Origin: CAYZJR01 sp964503045
Lineage (GTDB): Bacteria > Cyanobacteriota > Vampirovibrionia > Obscuribacterales > Obscuribacteraceae
DNA: 64,000 bases
NCBI GenBank assembly: GCA_964503045.1
Contig: CAZCZI010000001.1
Span: 1-64,000 of the forward strand
Reading direction: 5' to 3'
Part shown: positions 1-8,124 of the stretch, piece by piece
Layout: the number at the start of each line of letters is the position of its first letter
Numbering within the stretch: position 1 is the first letter of the stretch
Notes under the pieces: generated by a model
The model's input: only the letters and a program-made list of their open reading frames with translations
Told to the model about the DNA's origin: nothing
The model's database searches: none
Position numbers and translations under genes: made by a program

Positions 1-501
1 TGAAAAACTGCGAAGATGTTGCACAACTCTGACCCCGACATTGCCCAAACCGCAGACAATGATGTGGTTTTCAAACGTCGCTGCAATCATTCTTTGCCAC
101 TCCTTCGTATATCTCTTTCGGTGAAACGCCAGATTGCCCAAGTGAACTACGCCTTCTGCCACCGTAATCAAACCAAGCAGAGGCAATAGGAAAAACAACG
201 GTGACAGCCGCCAATCATCGACGTACTGCAAGGGGCTCTCAAAGAAAATCATCAGCCATGTGTAGTACGCCATCTGTCCGATGGACAGCGTTTGATGAGG
301 CAGTTCTGCGCGCGGATAGTAAAGAAAGAACAAACCCACTGAAAGCAGAAATGCAGATGTCCCGCAAATGAAGAACTCTTGAAACTCGTTGAAAATCACA
401 CGAAACAAAAGCCATGATTGGCGAATTCGGCGACGCCACATTTCCTTGCGATTGCGCTTGTGGTGATTATTGTGATTATTTTGTTTTCTGGGGCGTTTCA
501 C
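1..501 (-). CDS. Two-TM channel-like protein with TrkA-N (RCK) NAD-binding domain, 3' end cut by window
   Basis: An open frame on the minus strand runs off the left edge. From a GTG at 501 it reads a basic, Asn/His-rich N-terminus, a hydrophobic segment ending in FLLSVGLFFLYY, a linker, a second hydrophobic segment (LSPLFFLLPLLGLITVAEG) and then the start of a Rossmann fold, NHIIVCGLGNVGVRVVQHL. That Gly-rich signature is typical of TrkA-N/RCK domains which gate potassium channels in response to NAD(H) or ATP. No TVGYG-type selectivity filter is visible between the two hydrophobic segments, so ion conduction is not established. The frame stays open upstream to a second GTG at 579, which would add a Cys-containing stretch (LCSDCPFHE). 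The gene is divergent from the glycosyltransferase at 691. The remaining C-terminal part lies outside the window. Confidence 0.7.
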   Translation of the reverse strand, partial: MKRPRKQNNHNNHHKRNRKEMWRRRIRQSWLLFRVIFNEFQEFFICGTSAFLLSVGLFFLYYPRAELPHQTLSIGQMAYYTWLMIFFESPLQYVDDWRLSPLFFLLPLLGLITVAEGVVHLGNLAFHRKRYTKEWQRMIAATFENHIIVCGLGNVGVRVVQHLRSFS

Positions 502-690
502 AAAAGCTGATTCTTTTCTCGGTTGGTTGAGTTTATCTAATAATCGGGTCTCGTGAAAGGGACAATCAGAGCACAGCACCTCTTGGCACTTCTTGACTTC
601 CAGGCTGATTCAACTTAGAGGCTGTCAATCATTGATATGGCGATTCATGTCAACATAGACCACATTACTGCGAAAAACTAGGGACCACTC

Positions 691-2535
691 GTGCCAAGTG
701 CATCCGCTAAACCATCCAAGACAGATAAACGCCCGACCCCTCAAGGAAAGGATGTCGTCGTCGACAGAGATTCTAGCGCCGAAAACAAATTCAAGCAGGG
801 TGGTACCGGTGTTGGCTATAAGGAGCTAATTTTCGGCTTACTGGTTCTGGCAGGCCTTGCATATACATGCGAAGCGCTTGGTCAGCCGAGATTCATTTAT
901 TCAGAATCATCGTATGCACAGTCCGCCTCAGAGATGGTGCAGTTCAACAGCATGATTGTTCCGCTTCTGCGCGAACACCACTACTACGACAAACCAATTC
1001 TCTCCTACTGGATGGTGATTGCCGGCTACAAGGCGCTGGGAATCTCTATTTTTGCATCGCGAGCGTATTCGATAGTGTGTTCACTTTTGACCATGCTGAC
1101 AGTGGCAGTCGCTGCGCGTCGCGTCTTCAATCCACAAGCTGCGGTAGCATCTGTGCTCTGCCTTGCGACATCGATGTGCTTCGCCCAATTCGCCGCGTCG
1201 AGCATGCCCGACATGTTGCTCACGTTGTGCGACGCTTTGGCACTGGCTTTTCTCTATGCTTCAATTGGCAAATCGCAAGATTCAAATCAAGATCAAGCGC
1301 AAGAAAGAGCAGACGCTAAGCGCAAACGGCTTTGGTTTGTACTGGCGTGTTGCGCAATGTCTTTGGGCTTCCTTACCAAGGGACCGATTGGCTTGGTGCT
1401 GCCGTCCGCGACGTTTGCACTCTATCTTTTGTGCACGAGACAACTGCACAAACTTGCCATCTCCAATGTTCTTTTGGGCGCCCTCTCGTTTGTCGCAATC
1501 GCTCTGCCATGGCACATCGCTGTGTATCAAATCGACGGAATGTTGCCCATAGATCTGTTGTATTTGAAAGCAAACCTGCAAGCCTTTGTTGGCGGCGCCG
1601 ACGTCTACAACCTCAACCGCAACCCGATCTACATGGTGCGCGCATTCTTTACCGGGTTCTTACCCTGGTCAATCTTTTTGCCGTTTGCGCTGGTAAAAAC
1701 CGCAAAAACAGTCAGGCGGCAACGGTCGGAATCGCCAGCGAAGAAGGACAGCTGCAGCGGCTCCAGCATTGAGATCTATTTGTGGTTATGGGTAGCAGTT
1801 GGTCTGGTTTTCTTCAGCCTCTCGAAATTCAAGTGGGGCTACTACAATCTCCCTCTCTTGCCCGCAGCCGCCTTGCTGGTTGGAAATTACGTCAGTCAGC
1901 TCTGGACCAGCGAAACACTGCAAAGACGAATTGCTCTGTTTGCAGGACCAACCATTTTTGCCGCTTCTCATGTGATGCTCTTAGTGCTTCCACTTGTACT
2001 GAATCTCTCACTGCAAGAGTGCTTCCTCGTGCCGATTACAGGAGCTATCGGCGGATGCATCAGCACGATTTTCCTGATTAAGAAGCAGCGTTCATCAAGT
2101 TTGACTGCCGCCCTAACTACACTGACTCTGGTTTTTTGTGCCTATTCTCTGCAGATTGTTCCGGCCCAAGCCAAAAACGATGTGCCGTTGTTTTATGCCA
2201 ATCTGCTGAGCAAAGTCTCGAATCGAGCCGATCTTGTCGTACACTCCGATCTTTGCGGGCAGTATCAACTGTTCGATCCCATCTATTTTAAGACTGGGCG
2301 TCAAGTCAAAATTATGGACAGCAATTTTTTGAGAACGACAATCGAGTCTGAAAAGCCAGCTTACATTATCGTGATTAATGACTGGTATGAAAACCAATCA
2401 AAATCAATGAAAGCGAAACTGAAGATTGTCGACTCCAAGGACTTTCCATTTGTAAACCACCCTGGCTCGCAATATTATCGGCCTGGACCAGAAAATCAGA
2501 TAGTCAAATTGATGCTACTCACCACTGTTAAGTAG
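691..2535 (+). CDS. ArnT/PMT-like family 39 membrane glycosyltransferase
   Basis: A 614-residue polytopic protein with a GTG start and a charged cytoplasmic N-terminus of about 45 residues before the first membrane segment. The first loop carries YAQSASEM followed by YYDKPILSYWM, the layout of the GT39/ArnT family, whose members move a sugar from an undecaprenyl- or dolichyl-phosphate donor to lipid A or protein outside the membrane. Many hydrophobic helices follow, then a soluble C-terminal part of about 100 residues. In the family the loop normally begins DE..YA; here it is SES.YA, so the Asp usually treated as catalytic is replaced by Ser. The acceptor cannot be told from sequence. The gene is followed after 142 nt by the glycogen-debranching-type gene but has no obvious operon link. 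Confidence 0.8.
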   Translation: MPSASAKPSKTDKRPTPQGKDVVVDRDSSAENKFKQGGTGVGYKELIFGLLVLAGLAYTCEALGQPRFIYSESSYAQSASEMVQFNSMIVPLLREHHYYDKPILSYWMVIAGYKALGISIFASRAYSIVCSLLTMLTVAVAARRVFNPQAAVASVLCLATSMCFAQFAASSMPDMLLTLCDALALAFLYASIGKSQDSNQDQAQERADAKRKRLWFVLACCAMSLGFLTKGPIGLVLPSATFALYLLCTRQLHKLAISNVLLGALSFVAIALPWHIAVYQIDGMLPIDLLYLKANLQAFVGGADVYNLNRNPIYMVRAFFTGFLPWSIFLPFALVKTAKTVRRQRSESPAKKDSCSGSSIEIYLWLWVAVGLVFFSLSKFKWGYYNLPLLPAAALLVGNYVSQLWTSETLQRRIALFAGPTIFAASHVMLLVLPLVLNLSLQECFLVPITGAIGGCISTIFLIKKQRSSSLTAALTTLTLVFCAYSLQIVPAQAKNDVPLFYANLLSKVSNRADLVVHSDLCGQYQLFDPIYFKTGRQVKIMDSNFLRTTIESEKPAYIIVINDWYENQSKSMKAKLKIVDSKDFPFVNHPGSQYYRPGPENQIVKLMLLTTVK

Positions 2536-2677
2536 TCCAGGCGTGGCTGCCGGGCATTTTGAGTCACACATCTGAAGATACCAACCTTATTAAAGGGAAC
2601 CAGTTCGATGGTTTCTCAGTCACCACATTGGCTACCCATTATTTATGCTACTCACTTGGTATAGTACAAAAGGTCCC

Positions 2678-4915
2678 ATGAAGTACAAACACGCAATCGA
2701 GAATCAAGTCATAGATCCTGAATCACCATCATCGAAAGACGATCTCCTGCCGAAGATCGAATATATTGAGGACACGCGTCCGTTGTGCCAAGGCATGCCG
2801 TTTCTTCTTACAGATGCAGCCCATCCTCGACAGGTGCTCAAGCATGGAAGTCACTTCATAATTCTGGACGAAGCCGGCGAGATTCCCGCATGCAACTCAC
2901 TCGGGTACGGCTACTATCGCTTTGACACAAGACATATAAGCCAGTGGCAGATGCTCTTGGATGGAGTGCCTATGTCATTATTGTCTGGCACTGCATCTCA
3001 AGGATATACAGGCACCTTCCTACACACCAATGTTCAAACCGATACGATGATGCAGCAAAAGATCATCGTGCAGCGCGACATCGTGCTTGGCGATGCGCTC
3101 TGGGAACGAGTTTTAATAGAGAGCTTTTTGGGAGAAACGACAAAGAGTACTCTCACATTGTTATTGCATTCTGATTTCGCCGACATGTTTGAAGTGCGCG
3201 GTCTGAATCGACCGGCTCGCGGACAGCGCATGATTCCTATAGTGAGCGCAGACAATAAGACCCTGTTTCTGGCATATAAGGGTCAAGACGGTATGCTTTT
3301 GGAAACGGTCATAGATTTCAGAGGCATTGTGCCGACACATGCAAAAGAAGGTGAGCTCGTTTTTGAGATGACTCTGGAGCCGCGCCAAAAGCGTGAACTC
3401 GTCATCTGTGTGCGCACACTTTGGGATGGACATCTCATCACCATGGACGGTGCCCAGCCGAATTTCGAAACAGCCAAACAAACAGCCGACAGAAGATACA
3501 AAGAGTGGTTTGGCAAAGGCGCCTCTATCAAGACTGAGCACGAACTCTTTGATATTGGGCTTTTGCGGGGGCTAAGCGATCTCTATATTTTGAGGCAGCC
3601 AACACCAAAGGGTGTCGGGTTAAGCGCGGGTATTCCATGGTACTCGGCTGTTTTTGGGCGGGACAGCATAATCACCAGCACGCAGTTTTTGCCATTTCGT
3701 CCGGACATTGCAAGAGAGTCGCTGGAAGTGCTCGCTGCATATCAAGGAAAAACCGACAATGACTACCGAGCCGAAAGCCCCGGGCGAATAATGCATGAGG
3801 TGCGTTTCGGCGAGTTGGCGAGAATCAATATGATTCCTCATTCACCGTATTATGGAACCGTTGATGCCACCCAGCTCTGGCTGGTTCTTTTGCGTGATTA
3901 CCTGACTTGGAGCGGCGATCGCCAGTTTGCAGAGGGGCTGTGGCCGCAAGCCTTGCTGGCGATGCAGTGGATCAATCGCAGCATGGGAAGCGGCTATCTG
4001 ACATACAAGCGCATCAGCGAAAGAGGTTTGGAAAACCAGGGTTGGAAAGACTCGCACGACTCTGTCGTCTTTTCAAATGGCGTGTTTGCAACACCGCCAA
4101 TTGCGATTTGCGAAGCGCAAGGATATGTCTATGCTGCCAAACTCGCCCTTGCCGAGATCGCCGAGCAGCTTGGGCACGTCGACGTGGCGGAAAAAAACAG
4201 GCTGGAAGCAAAGGATTTGCGAGTTCGATTCCAAAAAGACTTTTGGATGGAAGACAAGGGTTTTTGCGCATTAGCGATCGATGGAGAAGGCAAGGTAGTA
4301 GACTTGCTCACCTCGAACCCCGGGCACTTGCTGATGTGCGAAATTCTAGACGATACACAAGCAACTCAAATCGCTGACCGCCTTATGAACTCTGACTTCT
4401 GGTCTGGTTGGGGAATTAGAACGGTGTCCTCTTCATCAGTTCCATACAATCCGATTAGTTATCACAACGGCTCGATTTGGCCCCACGACAATTCGATGAT
4501 TGCCGCCGGCTTGAGAAAGCTAGGCCGAGTGCAGGATGTCCACACGGTCATGGAGGCACTCTACGAGGTGTCGCAGTCTGAACGCTACTACCGATTGCCG
4601 GAATTATTCTGCGGCTTCGGAAAGAACGAAGCCGACAGCCCAATCGACTATCCCGTATCATGCAGCCCCCAGGCATGGGCAGCCGGAAGTATGTTCCAAC
4701 TGCTTGGCGCCTGTCTTAACTTGCAACCAGATGCGGTGCGCAATCGATTGACGATTGTCGAGCCATCCATTCCGGAATGGCTCGGAAAAGTAATTGTGAG
4801 AAACTTGAAGGTAGGCGAAAGCACAATCGATCTTAGTTTTCAAAACAAGAGCGGCATCACATCTTGTGAAGTGTTAAGCAAGTCGAAAAACTTGCGCGTG
4901 ATTCTCGAGACATGA
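2678..4915 (+). CDS. Glycogen-debranching-type amylo-alpha-1,6-glucosidase
   Basis: A 745-residue cytoplasmic protein of the GDE_N_bis plus (alpha/alpha)6 GH family, annotated in many bacteria as amylo-alpha-1,6-glucosidase. The N-terminal beta domain (about residues 45-260) contains GYYRFDTRHIS and LNRPARG. The catalytic barrel contains IPWYSAVFGRDSIIT (near residue 330), GWKDSHDSVVF, NGSIWPHDNSMIA and the late ELFCGF segment, all hallmarks of this family. It probably trims alpha-glucan branches, although bacterial members may act on other glucosides or on sucrose. The ATG at 2678 was chosen; an in-frame ATG at 2645 would add 11 hydrophobic or polar residues not typical of the family. No signal peptide is present. 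The downstream neighbour is convergent. Confidence 0.85.
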   Translation: MKYKHAIENQVIDPESPSSKDDLLPKIEYIEDTRPLCQGMPFLLTDAAHPRQVLKHGSHFIILDEAGEIPACNSLGYGYYRFDTRHISQWQMLLDGVPMSLLSGTASQGYTGTFLHTNVQTDTMMQQKIIVQRDIVLGDALWERVLIESFLGETTKSTLTLLLHSDFADMFEVRGLNRPARGQRMIPIVSADNKTLFLAYKGQDGMLLETVIDFRGIVPTHAKEGELVFEMTLEPRQKRELVICVRTLWDGHLITMDGAQPNFETAKQTADRRYKEWFGKGASIKTEHELFDIGLLRGLSDLYILRQPTPKGVGLSAGIPWYSAVFGRDSIITSTQFLPFRPDIARESLEVLAAYQGKTDNDYRAESPGRIMHEVRFGELARINMIPHSPYYGTVDATQLWLVLLRDYLTWSGDRQFAEGLWPQALLAMQWINRSMGSGYLTYKRISERGLENQGWKDSHDSVVFSNGVFATPPIAICEAQGYVYAAKLALAEIAEQLGHVDVAEKNRLEAKDLRVRFQKDFWMEDKGFCALAIDGEGKVVDLLTSNPGHLLMCEILDDTQATQIADRLMNSDFWSGWGIRTVSSSSVPYNPISYHNGSIWPHDNSMIAAGLRKLGRVQDVHTVMEALYEVSQSERYYRLPELFCGFGKNEADSPIDYPVSCSPQAWAAGSMFQLLGACLNLQPDAVRNRLTIVEPSIPEWLGKVIVRNLKVGESTIDLSFQNKSGITSCEVLSKSKNLRVILET

Positions 4916-4934
4916 TTCCAAGCACTATTACTTG

Positions 4935-5291
4935 TTATTTGTCAGTTTGTCCCTTGACTTCACTCCACAGCGCTTGCTCGTCATAACTCTCATCAGCCTC
5001 ATCAGCCGACGAGAATTCTCTGATGACCGAGTTGCGACGATTGTGCTCGAGTTTTTTCATTCCAGGATCGAGCTCATACAACCGGTAAAGAGGATCAAGC
5101 GAGGTTCGGATGATTCCAAGAATATTGCTTACTTCAGTGCCAATTAGATTGAACGCTGCCTTCGCCTGCGGCGTGCTGGCGTGCGTGTCGATATCGTCAG
5201 CCAGGCGCACGAGCCTGTCTGTCTCCTTGACTAGCTTCGTAAGGAGTTGCAGGACCGAAATGTCTTTGGTGTCACTGTTTTGGTCAGACAT
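4935..5291 (-). CDS. Small acidic alpha-helical protein of unknown function
   Basis: A 118-residue protein that I do not recognise. It is predicted wholly helical, with amphipathic stretches (LLTKLVKETDRLVRLADDID, then NLIGTEVSNILGIIRTSL) and a charged, acidic C-terminus with Ser/Asp/Glu-rich runs. It has no signal peptide, membrane segment or Cys residues. The helices could form a four-helix or coiled-coil bundle. It is divergent from the ABC ATPase gene at 5396 with about 100 nt between them, and convergent with the debranching-type gene, from which it is separated by 19 nt. Confidence 0.6.
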   Translation of the reverse strand: MSDQNSDTKDISVLQLLTKLVKETDRLVRLADDIDTHASTPQAKAAFNLIGTEVSNILGIIRTSLDPLYRLYELDPGMKKLEHNRRNSVIREFSSADEADESYDEQALWSEVKGQTDK

Positions 5292-5395
5292 ATGACTATT
5301 AAATCAAATACAAGCACTACATGCTATTCTGGCAACGTGGCTGATTTTGATTAGGCCAGTCGATTTTCGTCTCTTTAACAAAGCGCACTCAGTAA

Positions 5396-6367
5396 ATGCC
5401 GCTCCTTGATATCCAGCAACTCTCCACCGTTTTTTATACTGAAGGTGGAGTCGCGCGGGCCGTTGACGACGTAAGCATAAGCGTCGACAAAGGCGAGGTT
5501 CTCGGCATTGTCGGTGAATCCGGCTGCGGTAAGTCCATCACATCACTTTCCATACTCAGACTGGTTCCACCACCCGGGAAAATCGTCTCCGGAAAAATCA
5601 TTCTGGAGGGACAAAACCTTCTTGAACTGCCGGAGTCAAAGATGCGCTCGATAAGAGGCAACCACGCGGCGTTGATTCCGCAAGATCCAATGACCTCACT
5701 CAATCCCGTCTACACGATTGGCGATCAAATCATCGAGGCGATTGAGCTTCATCAAAAAGTTTCTCGCAAGCAAGCTCGACAACGCGCAATCGAAGTGCTC
5801 GATAAAGTGCGAATTCCGCAGGCGGCACAACGAATTGATGATTACCCGCACCAATTCTCAGGCGGCATGCGCCAAAGAGTGATGATCGCCATGGCTTTGT
5901 CGTGCGAACCCAAGCTTTTAATCGCCGATGAACCGACGACCGCGCTCGATGTCACTGTTCAGGCGCAGATTTTGGACTTGATGCGACAGATTCAAAAAGA
6001 GCAAGGCATGTCCATCGTATTGATCACGCACGATCTTGGTGTGGTCGCTGAAATGTGCGACACAGTGGCAGTGATGTACGCAGGCTCGATTGTTGAATAT
6101 GCAAAGGTTCATGAACTGTTCTCCAATCCAAAACACCCGTATACGCTCGGATTGCTCAACTCGGTGCCCAAACCCCACACCACGCGCCTTTCACCGATTG
6201 AGGGACAGCCGCCGAGTTTGGTTGATTTGCCTGTTGGTTGTCGATTTGCCAACCGTTGCCCGCTGGTAACAGATGATTGCAGAAAGGCTTTGCCGCCTTT
6301 GGAAGAAAAGGATGCATCAAAGGGACATCTCGTCCGGTGCATTATGGTACCTGTAGAGCCATCCTAA
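5396..6367 (+). CDS. Oligopeptide/dipeptide ABC transporter ATPase (OppD/DppD type)
   Basis: A 323-residue ATPase with every ABC landmark: Walker A GESGCGKSIT, a Q-loop PQDP, signature SGGMRQRV, Walker B LLIADEP and switch His in THDLGVVAEMCD. After about residue 240 comes the C-terminal oligo_HPY extension (YTLGLLNSVP, FANRCP) specific to peptide/nickel importers. It would energise uptake of short peptides with two permeases and a second ATPase. No permease is adjacent; candidate DppB/DppC-type permeases are 42 kb away at 47243-49244. It is followed after 14 nt by the NAD(P)HX repair gene, so the two are probably co-transcribed. Confidence 0.9.
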   Translation: MPLLDIQQLSTVFYTEGGVARAVDDVSISVDKGEVLGIVGESGCGKSITSLSILRLVPPPGKIVSGKIILEGQNLLELPESKMRSIRGNHAALIPQDPMTSLNPVYTIGDQIIEAIELHQKVSRKQARQRAIEVLDKVRIPQAAQRIDDYPHQFSGGMRQRVMIAMALSCEPKLLIADEPTTALDVTVQAQILDLMRQIQKEQGMSIVLITHDLGVVAEMCDTVAVMYAGSIVEYAKVHELFSNPKHPYTLGLLNSVPKPHTTRLSPIEGQPPSLVDLPVGCRFANRCPLVTDDCRKALPPLEEKDASKGHLVRCIMVPVEPS

Positions 6368-6381
6368 CTAGAGGTGACATC

Positions 6382-8106
6382 TTGCAGATTGCGCATCACA
6401 ACAAAAAAGACTCGGGAAATCAAGCTCAGGAAAGCCAGTCTAGAAGCCACTTAGACCTCGACAGAGCTATTTCGAGTCACATTTTGACGACGCAACAATT
6501 GCGCACGATGGAAGCGGAGTTCATCAAGCAAAACGACGCCAATTGGGGTCAAGTCTTGATGGAAATTGCCGGTCGCGCTGCGGCATATCACGCACGCGAG
6601 CTCTATGATTTTTATGGGAACATTGAACACTATAAAGAGAGCCAAGGCGAAATTATCGTTCTTTGTGGCAAAGGAAACAACGGTGGCGATGGTCTGGTAA
6701 TCGCACGATATCTGCATCTTTGGGGCTTACCTGTTACGGTTTATCTCCTCAACGATGACAGCGGGACCGAAAAAGGAGCTGAACATACCCTTGCAAAAGC
6801 AACAGACGAATTCAAAGCCAACAAGCGCATTCTCGAAAGTCTTGGAGTAGTTGCACAAGTCACGACTCTGTACAACTTGAGCTTGAAGTACGCATCAGTA
6901 ATCGTCGATGCAATATTCGGCACGGGTCTGGTGCGCCCGGTGGAGGGCATCTATAAAGACGCAATCGAAGCCATAAACGAAAGCGGAAAGACCGTTCTTT
7001 CGGTTGATGTTCCATCCGGCATCAATTCAGACACCGGGCAAGTAATGGGTGTCGCCGTTAGAGCCACACGCACAATCACTTTTGGAGCGTTGAAACCTGG
7101 CTTGTTTTGTCACCCGGCCCACGAGCTTGCCGGCGAAATCAAAGTCGTCGATATCGGTCTGCCGTTAAACAAACGTCTCGATTCAGAACACCGCCTCACC
7201 ACTGTAAACTGTGTTCTACACGCCCTTCCGGAACGAACGAGCAATTCGCATAAGGGCACCTTCGGCAGACTTCTGACCATCGCCGGAAGTTTCGGTATGG
7301 CCGGCGCAGGAAAGCTTTCAGCCGAGAGTTCTTTGAGAACCGGCGTTGGACTGTCGATTCTGGCGAGCCCACGCTCGATTGCAGCTACATTGCCGCCGGG
7401 CGAAGTTATCTATAGAGGCGTTGCTGAAAATAACAATGGCAGCTTCTCTCCAAACTCAATAGAAGGCCTGCGCGCTGAAATGAAACGGGCAAGTGCCATC
7501 GCACTCGGGCCCGGACTTTCGATGGACAAAGAGACCGTTGAGTTTGTGCATCAGCTCCTTGCAGAGATCGACAAACCTTGTGTCATCGACGCCGACGCAC
7601 TCAACGCAATTAGTGAGCAACCGCGGTATCTGACGGAAAGCAGCAATCCATCATTTGTTCTGACTCCACATCCCAAAGAACTCTCCAGACTTCTTGGAAT
7701 CTCCACGTCCGAAATTCAAGCGGACAGAGTGGCAGCTGCCAGAGCTGCCTCAGCAAAGTTTGACTGTGTGGTGGTGCTCAAAGGCGCACTTTCCGTAATC
7801 GCCAGCCCACGAAAGATTTTCATAAATCCGACCGGCAACTCCGGCATGGCCACCGCCGGCTCAGGCGACGTGTTGACCGGAATAATCGGGGCGCTCTTGG
7901 CGCAGGGACTAAATACAACTCAAGCTGCGGTTGCCGGAGTCTACATTCACGGCAGAGCCGGGGATATCGCTGCGCAAGAATTGGGACAGGCCGGTGTCAT
8001 CGCGGGTGATATCACCAGAAAAATACCGGAAGCGCTAAAGAGCATTGAAGAGTTGGAGCCGTCGGCTCTGGAAAGTGAGTTGACCTCCTCTGACTTCTTC
8101 TGGTAA
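6382..8106 (+). CDS. nnr: Bifunctional NAD(P)H-hydrate epimerase / ADP(ATP)-dependent dehydratase
   Basis: A 574-residue fusion of YjeF_N epimerase and YjeF_C dehydratase that repairs hydrated NADH and NADPH. The epimerase half (about residues 30-245) has IIVLCGKGNNGGDGLVIAR and SVDVPSGINSDTG. The dehydratase half (ribokinase-like fold) has GTFGRLLTIAGSFGMAGA, VLTPHPKEL and the ATP/Mg site NSGMATAGSGDVLTG. A TTG start at 6382 is chosen because GAGGTGA lies 5 nt upstream; the longer reading from 6277 would overlap oppD by 91 nt. The first 30 residues are polar and non-conserved. The following gene starts 18 nt after the stop. Confidence 0.92.
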   Translation: MQIAHHNKKDSGNQAQESQSRSHLDLDRAISSHILTTQQLRTMEAEFIKQNDANWGQVLMEIAGRAAAYHARELYDFYGNIEHYKESQGEIIVLCGKGNNGGDGLVIARYLHLWGLPVTVYLLNDDSGTEKGAEHTLAKATDEFKANKRILESLGVVAQVTTLYNLSLKYASVIVDAIFGTGLVRPVEGIYKDAIEAINESGKTVLSVDVPSGINSDTGQVMGVAVRATRTITFGALKPGLFCHPAHELAGEIKVVDIGLPLNKRLDSEHRLTTVNCVLHALPERTSNSHKGTFGRLLTIAGSFGMAGAGKLSAESSLRTGVGLSILASPRSIAATLPPGEVIYRGVAENNNGSFSPNSIEGLRAEMKRASAIALGPGLSMDKETVEFVHQLLAEIDKPCVIDADALNAISEQPRYLTESSNPSFVLTPHPKELSRLLGISTSEIQADRVAAARAASAKFDCVVVLKGALSVIASPRKIFINPTGNSGMATAGSGDVLTGIIGALLAQGLNTTQAAVAGVYIHGRAGDIAAQELGQAGVIAGDITRKIPEALKSIEELEPSALESELTSSDFFW

Positions 8107-8124
8107 CGAGGTTTTCAAAAGAGA

